From positions 620,001 through 684,000 of the forward strand of contig NC_009616.1 of assembly GCF_000016905.1 (NCBI RefSeq): a DNA stretch of 64,000 nucleotides, in the 5' to 3' direction. The translations under genes were made by a program, and so were the position numbers. This stretch comes from Thermosipho melanesiensis BI429. Its GTDB lineage: Bacteria; Thermotogota; Thermotogae; Thermotogales; Fervidobacteriaceae. Within the stretch, counting starts at the first letter, position 1; each line of letters starts with the position of its first letter. Of the stretch, positions 35,855-44,974 are shown in pieces. Under the pieces are notes generated by a model that searched no databases, was not told the origin of the DNA, and saw only the letters and a list, made by a program, of their open reading frames with translations.

Positions 35855-37438
35855 TTATTGAATTATGATAATATCCTCTTGATATCTTGGTAAAATTTCA
35901 TATTCACCTTTATAAACTGTTAACATTCCTTGAACCTTAACTTTTTTCCCTACCTCAACTTCTGAAATATCTATATTTGTTCCCTTTTTCAAGTAAATCT
36001 TTATCAAAAATTCCCTTGTATCTACAATGAAATCAAATTTCCTTTTTTCCTTTACAACGCCTTCAACATAAACAAAACTAGATATAAAGGTTTTTGACAA
36101 ACTCGTCAAAACATCAGGTCTTGGCGTTTTTCTACCCACTTTTTCAACATTTTTTGCAACAATTTCAATTATACCATTCCACAATTTACTTCTTCCGTTT
36201 ACTACTACAACATCACCAACTTCTAAATTTTCCATTAAAGAAGGAGCATATATCATCAAACCTGCTGTTTCGTCTTGAATATAAAAGCTTCCTTTACTAA
36301 GTAAATCTTTTGGAGAAGCGATAATACCCTTTACAACATACGTTTTTCCTTCTTCTCCCAAAATTACATCCATAACAGTATTATATATTTCCGCGGATTC
36401 CTTGTTTTTCTCTACAACAATAGGAGAAATTTCTTTTTTCTTTGAGCCAAATAAAGATATCCTATCAAATTCAAGTGTATAAAAATAATTCAACTCAACT
36501 GCTATTTTTTGCTCTCCTGAAATATTTGCAATTAAATCTCCATTACCTATCTTAAATACAAAATCCTTAAACGATACTTTTAAACCATATAAAGGTAAAT
36601 AACTTGGATTAGATGCCCAAACACTGTTATATCTCAAAAATAATCCGAAATTGTAATCATTCAAAGTGTAATCTATATCCATATAATATGCCCACGCATC
36701 TGATGAAAATGCAACACTATTGGGATCACCATCTAAATAATCCGCATCGTATTTGTTAGCACCAAGTTTTAAATACTGAGTACTAAAAGCAAAATCACCA
36801 AAATTAACCCTTGCTCCTATTAAATATGAAAAATTGGCAATATCCGTCGTCTTTGCAGATAATGCTCCCCAAGCAAATATCGAAAATTTACCAAAATCAA
36901 TAGATTTAGTCAAATCAAATGATACTTGATTATATTTTGTTTCATAATACCCCCCAAAATTGAACCCAAACAATTCAATTTGTAAATACCCTGCAAAATT
37001 ATTATAGTCAATATCATATGCTACTCCTAAAGAAAATTTATCGCCTTTTATATCCATTCCTACTCCATAATAGTCAAATTTTAATCCACCTAATCTTAAT
37101 CCTTCAAATTTCTCTGTTTGAGTTTTTTTCAACCTTGCCTTTAAAATATCCATTTTAAAATTGACACCAAAAATATCAAATTTTGTTTCAAAATAATAAT
37201 ATCTTGGTTTAAAAATCGAATTCATTCCCAAATCAAAAGAATCATGTGTTAACTTCAAATAATCTGTCACTTTGAACGATAAAAAATCAAAAGGCTGATA
37301 AGTTACATAAAGTATTGGAAAATAATCAAGTGTACCATCATCTACTCCTATTGTTGTTAAATTTAATACCGACAAAGAAAAGTTTGAAAATGACAAAATG
37401 GAAAATAATAAAACAATGAAGATAACTATTTTTCTCAT
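35855..37438 (-). CDS. Beta-barrel-like envelope protein with C-terminal YhcR-type OB folds
   Basis: The 527-residue protein starts with a signal peptide (MRKIVIFIVLLFSILSFS). Residues ~20-335 are alternating, aromatic-rich strands typical of an outer-membrane barrel (DYYGVGMDIKGDKFSLGVAY, SYLIGARVNFGDFAFSTQYL). Residues ~355-527 contain two OB-like modules: KTYVVKGIIASPKDLL, SFYIQDETAGLMIYAP, GDVVVVNGRSKLWNG, then VYVEGVVKEKRKFDF and GKKVKVQGMLTVYKGEYEIL. The OB part resembles that of secreted YhcR-type nucleases. It is intact, between an upstream OB-fold lipoprotein gene and a downstream nuclease gene on the same strand. I infer a nucleic-acid handling role in the envelope; function is unproven. 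Confidence 0.7.
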   Translation of the reverse strand: MRKIVIFIVLLFSILSFSNFSLSVLNLTTIGVDDGTLDYFPILYVTYQPFDFLSFKVTDYLKLTHDSFDLGMNSIFKPRYYYFETKFDIFGVNFKMDILKARLKKTQTEKFEGLRLGGLKFDYYGVGMDIKGDKFSLGVAYDIDYNNFAGYLQIELFGFNFGGYYETKYNQVSFDLTKSIDFGKFSIFAWGALSAKTTDIANFSYLIGARVNFGDFAFSTQYLKLGANKYDADYLDGDPNSVAFSSDAWAYYMDIDYTLNDYNFGLFLRYNSVWASNPSYLPLYGLKVSFKDFVFKIGNGDLIANISGEQKIAVELNYFYTLEFDRISLFGSKKKEISPIVVEKNKESAEIYNTVMDVILGEEGKTYVVKGIIASPKDLLSKGSFYIQDETAGLMIYAPSLMENLEVGDVVVVNGRSKLWNGIIEIVAKNVEKVGRKTPRPDVLTSLSKTFISSFVYVEGVVKEKRKFDFIVDTREFLIKIYLKKGTNIDISEVEVGKKVKVQGMLTVYKGEYEILPRYQEDIIIIQ

Positions 37439-37459
37439 ATATTCACCTCCGATAAAAAT

Positions 37460-37475
37460 AGGGCCTTTCGGCCCT
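37460..37475 (-). terminator. Hairpin between the lipoprotein gene and the barrel/OB gene
   Basis: AGGGCC and GGCCCT pair around TTTC. On the minus strand ATTTTTATCGGAGGTG follows, including the next ribosome binding site. The arrangement repeats that of malE-malF. Confidence 0.65.
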
Positions 37476-37497
37476 TGTAGTATTTAATTTCTTTTAA

Positions 37498-38187
37498 CTA
37501 AAATTCAACATTCGAAGCATCAAAAATAAACAATTCCCATTTGTCGTAAAAACCTTTCAGAAAACCTGTTAAAGTAGCTGGCTTATCTATTATTGTTTCT
37601 GTTGCCAGTCCTGAAGGTATATAAACATGCAATGTTGCTTCTCCTGTTTCTATTGGATATTTTATCTCAAAATCTTTAATCGAATCTTCTTTCATATAAT
37701 TTAACGTTCCATTTACAGTAACAAAATTAAAGTTCCATTTTGCAAAAGCCTCAACATCAGTTGTCGTTCCACTTTTTAACAACCAATTATTATCCAACTT
37801 AACGTTTAAAAGAACTGGTGAAGGATTATCTCCCGTTGTTGTGGAAACAAGCGTTGGATTTTCTAATTGCAAGTTATCGTAATAATAATCCAGCGTTCCT
37901 GTAACAGTTATTTTATCGCCTACTTCCACAGTTGCTGGAAAATCTCTATTGTATATATCTAATCCCGTTACACCATCAAAAATAACTACTTCATCACTAT
38001 CTTTGTAAATAACTACCCCTGTGACTGATGCATCTGTAGTACCGCTAAAATAACCTAATTTTGCATTGTAAATACTTGATGTTTCACCACTTCCACCATT
38101 ATTATCAGGTGGTAAAAACTACATACATCCAGAAAAAACAAAAAATAAAAGTGCTATTCCTAAAAAAATTGCTAAATATTTTTTCAT
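37498..38187 (-). pseudogene. OB-fold lipoprotein with a premature UAG stop
   Basis: From ATG 38187 the frame gives a lipoprotein signal MKKYLAIFLGIALLFFVFSG then Cys-21 and Met-22, followed by TAG at 38119-38121. After the stop the same frame stays open for 206 codons: FLPPDNNGGSGETSSIYNAK, VTGVVIYKDSDEVVIFDGVT, EVGDKITVTGTLDYYYDNLQ. This is a YhcR-like OB fold followed by a further beta-rich part. A GTG at 37929 could restart translation but without a signal. The stop is the only visible lesion, so it may be recent, read through, or a base error. It heads a line of genes including the barrel/OB and nuclease genes. Confidence 0.75.
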
Positions 38188-38246
38188 AATATCTCTTTCT
38201 TTTTAAGATATTAGCAATAGTATTATATAACACCATACAAGATTTT

Positions 38247-38798
38247 TCAAAAAATATTCCATAAATTTTCCTTACTTGTTGAAACGGCAATTGCACCCGC
38301 TGCTAAAATTTTTTTCACTTGATTTTCAGTACTTACAAGTCCTCCGGAAATAATGGGTTGTTCTACACTCTGCTTTATAAACCTTATCATATCTGGTATA
38401 AGGCCAGGTAAAACTTCCACAAAATTAGCTTTATGCTTTTTTATCTGCTGAATACCCGTTTCAACAGCTTTTGAGTCTATTAAAAAAATCCTTTGAACTG
38501 TCATTAATCCTATTCTGTTTGCAAAAACAATAAGATTGGATCTTGTTGTGATTATTCCATCTGCGCATACAAATTCTTTTACAAGCTTTACACTTGCTTC
38601 ATCCCTTCCCAGACCATTAATAAGGTCAATATGTACAAAAACTTTTTTTCCATTTTCCTTTAACTTTTGCGTTGCATTTTGTGTATTGAATATATCTCCC
38701 TCTAGTAAAAAAACCGAAGACACGGGAATTTGTACAATTTTTTCAACAAATTTTAAATCTCTTATTGCAGGCACTATAGGATATACAAATGGATGCAC
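38247..38798 (-). CDS. glpP: Glycerol-3-phosphate-responsive antiterminator GlpP
   Basis: GlpP binds mRNA leaders when glycerol 3-phosphate is present and prevents termination of glp transcripts. The product has VHIDLINGLGRDEASVKLVK, CADGIITTRSNLI and SGGLVSTENQVKKILAAGA, as expected for the TIM-barrel GlpP family. The start is set at GTG 38798, about eight bases after GGAG; an upstream GTG at 38807 would have no spacing. The protein is then 183 residues. It is the last gene of the glp operon and probably controls that operon through a leader hairpin (43320-43352). Confidence 0.9.
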   Translation of the reverse strand: MHPFVYPIVPAIRDLKFVEKIVQIPVSSVFLLEGDIFNTQNATQKLKENGKKVFVHIDLINGLGRDEASVKLVKEFVCADGIITTRSNLIVFANRIGLMTVQRIFLIDSKAVETGIQQIKKHKANFVEVLPGLIPDMIRFIKQSVEQPIISGGLVSTENQVKKILAAGAIAVSTSKENLWNIF

Positions 38799-38799
38799 G

Positions 38800-40269
38800 T
38801 CATTCACTCCATTTCATCGACCTTTTCACTGCTTCTTTCCATTTTCCATATAACTTTTTCCTTTGCTCTTTGTTAATCTTAGGTTCAAATCTCTTATTAA
38901 GATTCCACTTTATTTCTTCCTTAGTTTTCCATACACCCGTTGCAAGCCCTGCAAGATATGCTGCCCCCAAAGCAGTTGTTTCAGTAATCTCTGGTCTTTC
39001 CACAGGTATTCCAAGAATATCTGCCTGAAACTGCATTAAAAAGTTATTATTGGAAGCCCCGCCATCAACTCTGAGCGTTCCCATTTCAATTCCAGATTCC
39101 TTTGCCATTACTTCTAAAACATCTCTTGTCTGATAAGCTATTGATTCCAAAACCGCCCTTACAATATGAGCTCTTGTTGTACCTCTCGTGATTCCGATTA
39201 AAAGCCCTCTTGCATACATATCCCAATATGGCGCACCTAATCCTACCATTGCAGGAACAAAGTAAAGCTCCCCTGAATCTGGAACAGAAAATGCTATTTC
39301 TTCCGTCTCATAAGCACTCTCAATAATTTTTAGATTATCTCTCAACCACTGTACGGCTGCACCGGCAATAAATATACTTCCCTCCAACGCATAGTCTACT
39401 TTATCATCTACTCCCCAAGCTATCGTCGCAAGCAATCCAGAATTTGAGTAATAAGGTTTTTCGCCTGTATTCATCAATATAAAACAACCTGTACCGTACG
39501 TATTTTTTATCATTCCCTTATCAAAGCACGTTTGTCCAAAAAGAGAGGCTTGTTGATCTCCCGCATCCCCTGCTATTGGTATTCTCCCACCAAAAACTTC
39601 AGTATATCCATACACCATGCTGGAAGGAACTGGTGTAGGTAATATACTTTTTGGTATATTCAATATCTCTAAAATTTCTTCATCCCATTTTAGAGTATTA
39701 ATATTAAATAGCATGGTCCTTGATGCATTTGAGTAATCTATAACGTGAACCTTACCACCTGTAAGGTTCCAGATAAGCCAAGAATCTACTGTTCCAAAAA
39801 GTATATTTCCCTTTTCTGCTTCTTCTCTTACCCCTGGAACATTATCAAGTATCCATTTGATTTTAGTACCTGAAAAATAAGCATCTATAACAAGCCCTGT
39901 TTTTTCTTTTATTAAATTCTCATATCCATCTTCTTTTAATCTTTCACAAATATCTGCTGTCCTTCTACATTGCCAAACTATTGCATTATATACAGGTTTC
40001 CCAGTTCTTTTATTCCACAAAATGGTTGTTTCTCTTTGATTAGTTATACCAATTGCAGCTATATTTTCATATCCAACAGTATCTACTGCTAACTTTGCCA
40101 CTTCAATTTGGGAGTTTAAAATATCAAATGGATCATGTTCTACCCAGCCAGGTTTTGGATATATCTGTTTGTATTCTTTATTCTTTACAAAAACACTTTG
40201 TCCGTTTTCATCAAATAATATAGCTCGTGAACTAGTTGTTCCTTGATCCAGCGCCAAAATGAACACCAT
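38800..40269 (-). CDS. glpK: Glycerol kinase
   Basis: This 489-residue FGGY-family kinase phosphorylates glycerol to glycerol 3-phosphate. Signatures are the N-terminal phosphate loop [46 protein letters not shown], the FGGY region [19 protein letters not shown], and the C-terminal [20 protein letters not shown]. The ATG at 40269 (or the GTG at 40266) lies close behind a run of six G. It follows DUF1667 by 18 bases and overlaps the glpP region, forming a five-gene glycerol operon. Confidence 0.96.
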   Translation of the reverse strand: MVFILALDQGTTSSRAILFDENGQSVFVKNKEYKQIYPKPGWVEHDPFDILNSQIEVAKLAVDTVGYENIAAIGITNQRETTILWNKRTGKPVYNAIVWQCRRTADICERLKEDGYENLIKEKTGLVIDAYFSGTKIKWILDNVPGVREEAEKGNILFGTVDSWLIWNLTGGKVHVIDYSNASRTMLFNINTLKWDEEILEILNIPKSILPTPVPSSMVYGYTEVFGGRIPIAGDAGDQQASLFGQTCFDKGMIKNTYGTGCFILMNTGEKPYYSNSGLLATIAWGVDDKVDYALEGSIFIAGAAVQWLRDNLKIIESAYETEEIAFSVPDSGELYFVPAMVGLGAPYWDMYARGLLIGITRGTTRAHIVRAVLESIAYQTRDVLEVMAKESGIEMGTLRVDGGASNNNFLMQFQADILGIPVERPEITETTALGAAYLAGLATGVWKTKEEIKWNLNKRFEPKINKEQRKKLYGKWKEAVKRSMKWSE

Positions 40270-40287
40270 ATCCCCCCTTGGTCTTTT

Positions 40288-40656
40288 TTAATTTTTTCTC
40301 AATACTGTTCTTGTTGCAACGAGATTAGCACCTGTTCCCAATATATCCTTAACTATTATATCACCTCTTTTCACAGGTGCACTAACTTTAAGTGTTTTTA
40401 CATAACCTATTATTTCATTCAACCTCTTTTTGGGAACTGGTTTATCAGTTTTAGTCGATGCAAGTTCCATGAACCCATTTTCAACTTTTACACTAATTGT
40501 TAAAATCCTCTTTGGATCAATCATTTCGTTTTTTGCATATTCAAATCCTCTAGGACATCTATTACCTTCAACTTTTATTTCTTCGCCTTCCATGTAAACC
40601 TTTAGCTCACAACCAATGGGACAGGATATACATGTTAACTTTTTAATCAATTTCAT
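40288..40656 (-). CDS. DUF1667 protein, glp operon partner
   Basis: A 122-residue protein with cysteines CISCPIGC (residues ~9-16) and NRCPRGFEYAKNE (near 33), then a PVPKKRLNEII and a conserved RGDIIVKDILGTGANLVATR. This is the DUF1667 family, found beside GlpA-like and FAD oxidoreductases in many anaerobes. It is probably a small Fe-S or metal protein serving electron transfer from the dehydrogenase. It overlaps the preceding gene by 14 bases and precedes glpK. Function is inferred from context. Confidence 0.85.
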   Translation of the reverse strand: MKLIKKLTCISCPIGCELKVYMEGEEIKVEGNRCPRGFEYAKNEMIDPKRILTISVKVENGFMELASTKTDKPVPKKRLNEIIGYVKTLKVSAPVKRGDIIVKDILGTGANLVATRTVLRKN

Positions 40657-41863
40657 TCACCTCCACGGTGATGTCTTTCTTGTCAAGATTTTTAACTACA
40701 AAATCTATCATCTCGCTTGGTCTAATCCTCCAATTAAATTTTCTAATTATTTTATCGTTAAATTTTAAAACAGACCTGTTAAAACTCCTCTTCGGTCTAA
40801 TATATATCTTAAAAGAATGTTCACCGGAAAATTTTTGGGGCAACAAAACACCAATATTTTTCCCTCTCAAAAATCTATTGTTAGATTCAGGAAATTTTTT
40901 ACCCCTTGCAACAAGCGAGGCATAATATCCTGCAATCTTTCCCTCATCATATACAAAATCTACAAGATCATGTATAGCTATGTTATTTCCAGCTGCAAAT
41001 ATCCAATCAACACTTGTTCTCATAAATTCATCAACAACTGGTCCTCTGTTTATTGGATCCATTTCAACGAAGTCTTCAATTAATTCATTTTGTGGTATCA
41101 ATCCGACTGATGTAACGAGTGTATCCACTTCTATTTTCTTTTCCGTTCCTGGTATAGGATTCCAATTTTCATCTACTTTTGATATAGTTACCGCCTTTAA
41201 TCTTTCATCACCGTGTAAATCAATTACTGTATGACTTAACAAAAGGGGAATATCAAAATCTTCCAAACATTGTACAACATTACGGATAAGCCCACCTGGT
41301 TCTGGCATTATTTCCACAACACCAACAACATCCATTCCTTCTATTTTTAACCTTCTTGCCATAATAAGTCCAATATCACCAGATCCCACAATTAAAACCC
41401 TTTTCCCAGGTAATCTATTGTAGATATTAACCATTCTCTGGGCAACACCTGCTGTGTATACTCCCGAAACTCTTACTCCAGGAATTCTTAGGGAACTTAA
41501 TGGCCTTTCTCTTGCCCCAGTTGCCATTATAAGTGTTTTTACCTCAAAAACCACTATTCCATCCTCAGATAATGTAACTACTTCTTTTGAATTTGGATCA
41601 ATTTTTAACACTGTAAAATTTGGTCTTATAACATCTTCTTCAAGTTCTTCCCACATTCTTTCCATAAATTCCGGTCCAGTAAGTTCTTCTTTGTATACGT
41701 GTAATCCAAACCCATTGTGAATACACTGGTTTAACACACCACCAGTGTTTCTATCCCTCTCAAGTAAAACTGTCTTAACACCTTGCTTTGTAGCAGAAAT
41801 AGCAGCCGCAAGCCCAGCAGCTCCCCCACCTACAATTAAAACATCTACTTTTTCCCTTCTCAT
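40643..41863 (-). CDS. FAD/NAD-dependent oxidoreductase of the glp operon
   Basis: A 406-residue flavoprotein. The N-terminal FAD fold (DVLIVGGGAAGLAAAISATK), TGARERPLSSLRIPGV, a second nucleotide-binding motif (KRVLIVGSGDIGLIMARRLK) and DWIFAAGNNIAIHDLVDFVY place it among the pyridine-nucleotide-disulfide-reductase-like oxidoreductases found beside GlpA-like proteins. It lacks a redox CxxC of thioredoxin reductases at the usual place. It probably passes electrons from glycerol 3-phosphate oxidation to NAD(P) or a carrier. It overlaps glpA by four bases. Confidence 0.9.
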   Translation of the reverse strand: MRREKVDVLIVGGGAAGLAAAISATKQGVKTVLLERDRNTGGVLNQCIHNGFGLHVYKEELTGPEFMERMWEELEEDVIRPNFTVLKIDPNSKEVVTLSEDGIVVFEVKTLIMATGARERPLSSLRIPGVRVSGVYTAGVAQRMVNIYNRLPGKRVLIVGSGDIGLIMARRLKIEGMDVVGVVEIMPEPGGLIRNVVQCLEDFDIPLLLSHTVIDLHGDERLKAVTISKVDENWNPIPGTEKKIEVDTLVTSVGLIPQNELIEDFVEMDPINRGPVVDEFMRTSVDWIFAAGNNIAIHDLVDFVYDEGKIAGYYASLVARGKKFPESNNRFLRGKNIGVLLPQKFSGEHSFKIYIRPKRSFNRSVLKFNDKIIRKFNWRIRPSEMIDFVVKNLDKKDITVEVNEID

Positions 41864-43296
41864 GCTCTCACCTTACCATCCATTATCCATGAATTTTCAT
41901 AATTTTGTTTTACTTGTTCAATGGGAATATTAAGTTCCCGAGATAGTATTTCCATTATCTTCAAACTACAAAACCCCCCTTGACATCTACCAAAAGAGGC
42001 CCTTGTTCTAAACTTTACTCCATCTAATGTTCTTGCCCCTCTCCTAATAGCCTCAACTATTTCTCCCTCTGACACATTGTTGCAAAAACACACTGTTCTT
42101 CCAAAACGTGAATCTTTTTTTATAAGTGCTTCCCATTCATCTAGCGAAACCGTCTTAATATTTGGTATTTTCTTTCTGTATGGGTTAAAGTCCTTCTTTT
42201 TCATAAGTTGTACCCTTAAATCTTCTGGTATTATCTTTTCAACAATGTATTTTGCAAAAGCAGGTGCCGCTGTAAGTCCTGGAGATCTAATTCCCGCAAC
42301 ATTTATAAATCCCCAAACCTTTGTAGGACCTATTATAAAATCTTTATCTTTTGTCTCAGGCCTCAAACCTGCAAATGTTTTAACCGTATATGCAATATCA
42401 ACTTTTGGTACTAATTTTTTTGATTTCATATATACTTCGTTTAATCCTTCCTTAGTTGTGGAGAGATCATCCTTTTTATCTTTTGATAAATCAATTGCAT
42501 TTGGACCTAAGAGTATTCCACCATCCACAGTCGGAACAACAAGGATTCCCTTTGATTTTTTTGTAGGAGTGGGAAAAATCACCATGTTTATAAGCCCATT
42601 TAATTTCTTATCTAATAATATATATTCTCCTTTTCTCGGAAAAATTTCAAAATCAGCTACTCCAGCCATCTTTGCTATTTCGTCTGCAAATAATCCTGCT
42701 GCGTTTATTATTATATCTGCATCATATTCTCCTTTATTTGTAATCAATTTTGAAACCTTTCCTTTACGCACCATAATATCAACTACTTTTTCACTCAAGT
42801 GTAAAAATGCACCATTTTCCATCGCATTTTCAACCGCAGCCATTGAAACATCCCAAGGTTCTGTAATACCCGCACTAGGACACCATAGTGCAGCAATAGC
42901 TTCATCGCTTATATTTGGTTCCTTTTCTTTTAACTCTTTTTTGTCCAATATTTCAAGTTCTTCTACCTTGTTTTTCTTACCTCTATCTTTCAGTTCTTTT
43001 AAATACTCTAGATCTTTTTCTTTAAAAGCAACAACAAGTGAGCCTGTTCTCATAAAACTAATATCTAGTTCTCTAGCAAGTTCATCGTAAAGTTTGTTAC
43101 CTTCTGCTGAAAACATTGCTCTTATCGAATTTGGTGGATCATCATATCCACCATGAACAATTGCGGAATTTGCTTTTGTAACTCCCCAACCAATATCTGG
43201 TGCTTTCTCTACCAAATGCACTTCAACATCATATTTTGAAAGCTCACGAGTGATAAGGCTTCCTGATATTCCCGCACCAATAACAAAGACTTTCAT
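41860..43296 (-). CDS. GlpA-like glycerol-3-phosphate dehydrogenase with BFD-type [2Fe-2S] domain
   Basis: The 478-residue protein oxidises glycerol 3-phosphate to dihydroxyacetone phosphate or an equivalent step. The FAD domain starts MKVFVIGAGISGSLITRELS and has KANSAIVHGGYDDPP, the ADIIINAAGLFADEIAK region and FAGLRPETKDKDFIIGP. The C-terminus (residues ~400-450) has four cysteines in CFCNN and CQGGFC, a bacterioferritin-associated-ferredoxin-like [2Fe-2S] domain. It is the first gene of the glp operon. Its leader carries a terminator-like hairpin. The start is ATG 43296 behind GGAGGTG. Confidence 0.9.
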   Translation of the reverse strand: MKVFVIGAGISGSLITRELSKYDVEVHLVEKAPDIGWGVTKANSAIVHGGYDDPPNSIRAMFSAEGNKLYDELARELDISFMRTGSLVVAFKEKDLEYLKELKDRGKKNKVEELEILDKKELKEKEPNISDEAIAALWCPSAGITEPWDVSMAAVENAMENGAFLHLSEKVVDIMVRKGKVSKLITNKGEYDADIIINAAGLFADEIAKMAGVADFEIFPRKGEYILLDKKLNGLINMVIFPTPTKKSKGILVVPTVDGGILLGPNAIDLSKDKKDDLSTTKEGLNEVYMKSKKLVPKVDIAYTVKTFAGLRPETKDKDFIIGPTKVWGFINVAGIRSPGLTAAPAFAKYIVEKIIPEDLRVQLMKKKDFNPYRKKIPNIKTVSLDEWEALIKKDSRFGRTVCFCNNVSEGEIVEAIRRGARTLDGVKFRTRASFGRCQGGFCSLKIMEILSRELNIPIEQVKQNYENSWIMDGKVRA

Positions 43297-43319
43297 GGTT
43301 ACACCTCCAATAAATAAAA

Positions 43320-43352
43320 GATGCCATGTACCACCACGTGGCCTATGGCATC
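43320..43352 (-). promoter_or_regulatory. glp leader hairpin, candidate GlpP-controlled terminator
   Basis: GATGCCAT (43345-43352 strand-complement) pairs with ATGGCATC (43320-43327), enclosing a second inner pair around CCACGTGG. On the minus strand it ends with TTTTATTTATT, then the ribosome binding site of the GlpA-like gene. The hairpin lies inside the leader, so antitermination by GlpP is the natural reading. Promoter candidates (TTGAAA and TATAAT, 18 bases apart) lie about 40 bases further upstream. Confidence 0.65.
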
Positions 43353-43416
43353 TCCTATTCTCCTGCCTAAAAATTATTAACTTTCTGTTAATTCATTATA
43401 ACAAATTATATCATAA

Positions 43417-44889
43417 TCACTTTTTATATTTCAAGGCTTTTTGCTGTTTCATTTTGTATAATTTCTCATCCGCTTTTTTGTACGTTTTTTCAAATTGTAC
43501 ATATCTAGAAATACCATATGAAAAATCCAAATTTATTTTCTCTTTTACTTTCTTTCTAATATTTTCTATTAATCCCTTAGGATCTTCTAAATGCGTTACT
43601 ATTGCAAATTCATCTCCACCTAACCTAATAAAATAATCGTTTGTAGAAAGATTTCCTTCTACTATTTCTGAAAAGCTCTTCAATATCTTGTCTCCGTAAC
43701 CATGACCATATTTATCATTCAACAACTTAAAATCATTCAAATCTATTAAAATAAAATACCCACCAGGTTTTAATCTATCAATTATGTTTCTATTAAACGC
43801 ATTAGTCAACGGGTCTTTCAAAATTTCATTTGATAAAAACCTATGTTCCAAAACCAATTTTTCAAAATCCTTTGAAAGCATAACAATTACCGAAATCGCA
43901 GAAACTGTAAATGCATAACTAGTAAGTAATTCTTTGGTATTTGGAACAAAAAGTGAAACAATAGATTCTATAACAACAATAGCGGAAAAAACCGATGAAA
44001 AATAAAGATATTCCACCTTTAAAGCAAAAACACGTATAACTGTATACACCAAAGCAAAAATCATAAATACATTCGTTATTTGAGTAACTTTAACATAAAT
44101 CGTGAAATCAAATGATATAGATACTAAAATAAGAAATGTTATGAAAACAATTACAATCCACCTTGAAGTAAACTTGTTATTTTTATACGTCTCCACAGCA
44201 TAAATGCAAAAAACTAAAGAACTATAAGAAGCCAAAGACAATAATTTCAAAAATGCAAAATATAAATTCAAACTAAATGTTGTCTCTCTCACACCAAAAT
44301 GTAAAAGAAAAAAAGCAGTTAACATGAAAAATATTCCAAAACTGATATAAGAATATCTCAACTGTATATCCCTGATCGCCGTACCAAAAATCCAAGAAAC
44401 GATGGCAGAAATTATACTTATTCCAATAGAAATATATATAAACTTTTCCTTAAAAAATTCTTTATAAAAAACATATTTTCTAGCATTTTCTTTAGTTGTA
44501 AGAAATGGTTTGCTCGATAAGCCAACATCATATATACCAAATATTTCAATAGTTAGATAATTTTCATCTTTTAACTTTTCAAGTTCTATTTTAAATGTTT
44601 TATTCCAAATATTTGCCGTTTCACTTCCAAATTTATAAATTAACTCATTATTCAAATAAACCTTTATAATATTCCCAGACACCCTTGAAAAAACTAATGT
44701 ATCATATCCAACGTTATTAAATTTTCCCTTTAGCAACCAAACACTTCTTTTCCCTGTCGCTTTGTAATAGGGAAGAAAAGGCTCAAAATCTATTTCTAAT
44801 CTTTCTTTTGGTGGTGGAAAATTTACTAGAAAACTAAATAAATAATATGAAAAAATTGCAAATAATATAGAAATAATTGCTTTTTTTAT
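43417..44889 (-). CDS. Membrane-anchored GGDEF protein (probable diguanylate cyclase), AUA start
   Basis: The C-terminal GGDEF domain shows DPLTNAFNRNII, FILIDLNDFKLLNDKYGHGY and RLGGDEFAIVTHL, so it should make cyclic di-GMP. The inhibitory RxxD site upstream of GGDEF is not conserved (STND). The N-terminal part reads as an extracytoplasmic beta domain and about seven membrane helices, as in 7TMR-type sensors. A signal-like start, KKAIISILFAIFSYYLFSFL, lies upstream of any ATG/GTG/TTG. The only plausible start is ATA at 44887-44889, behind GGGGGCGAT; a TTG at 44736 would remove this helix. The product is 490 residues with AUA. Confidence 0.75.
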   Translation of the reverse strand: MKKAIISILFAIFSYYLFSFLVNFPPPKERLEIDFEPFLPYYKATGKRSVWLLKGKFNNVGYDTLVFSRVSGNIIKVYLNNELIYKFGSETANIWNKTFKIELEKLKDENYLTIEIFGIYDVGLSSKPFLTTKENARKYVFYKEFFKEKFIYISIGISIISAIVSWIFGTAIRDIQLRYSYISFGIFFMLTAFFLLHFGVRETTFSLNLYFAFLKLLSLASYSSLVFCIYAVETYKNNKFTSRWIVIVFITFLILVSISFDFTIYVKVTQITNVFMIFALVYTVIRVFALKVEYLYFSSVFSAIVVIESIVSLFVPNTKELLTSYAFTVSAISVIVMLSKDFEKLVLEHRFLSNEILKDPLTNAFNRNIIDRLKPGGYFILIDLNDFKLLNDKYGHGYGDKILKSFSEIVEGNLSTNDYFIRLGGDEFAIVTHLEDPKGLIENIRKKVKEKINLDFSYGISRYVQFEKTYKKADEKLYKMKQQKALKYKK

Positions 44890-44974
44890 TTTATCGCCCC
44901 CAAAGGTATTCTAACATAAATTTTGAACTTTTGTAGAATTTTTTGGTCTAATTTTGAGGAGAGGGGGTGAAATG

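Noticed and set aside
38105-38296. Small frame overlapping the start of the OB-fold lipoprotein
   Set aside because: It is in another frame, and the lipoprotein signal peptide frame is clearly the coding one.
42077-43090. A 337-codon plus-strand frame opposite the GlpA-like gene
   Set aside because: It is antisense to a complete, conserved flavoprotein and has Ser/Phe-rich shadow composition with no binding site.
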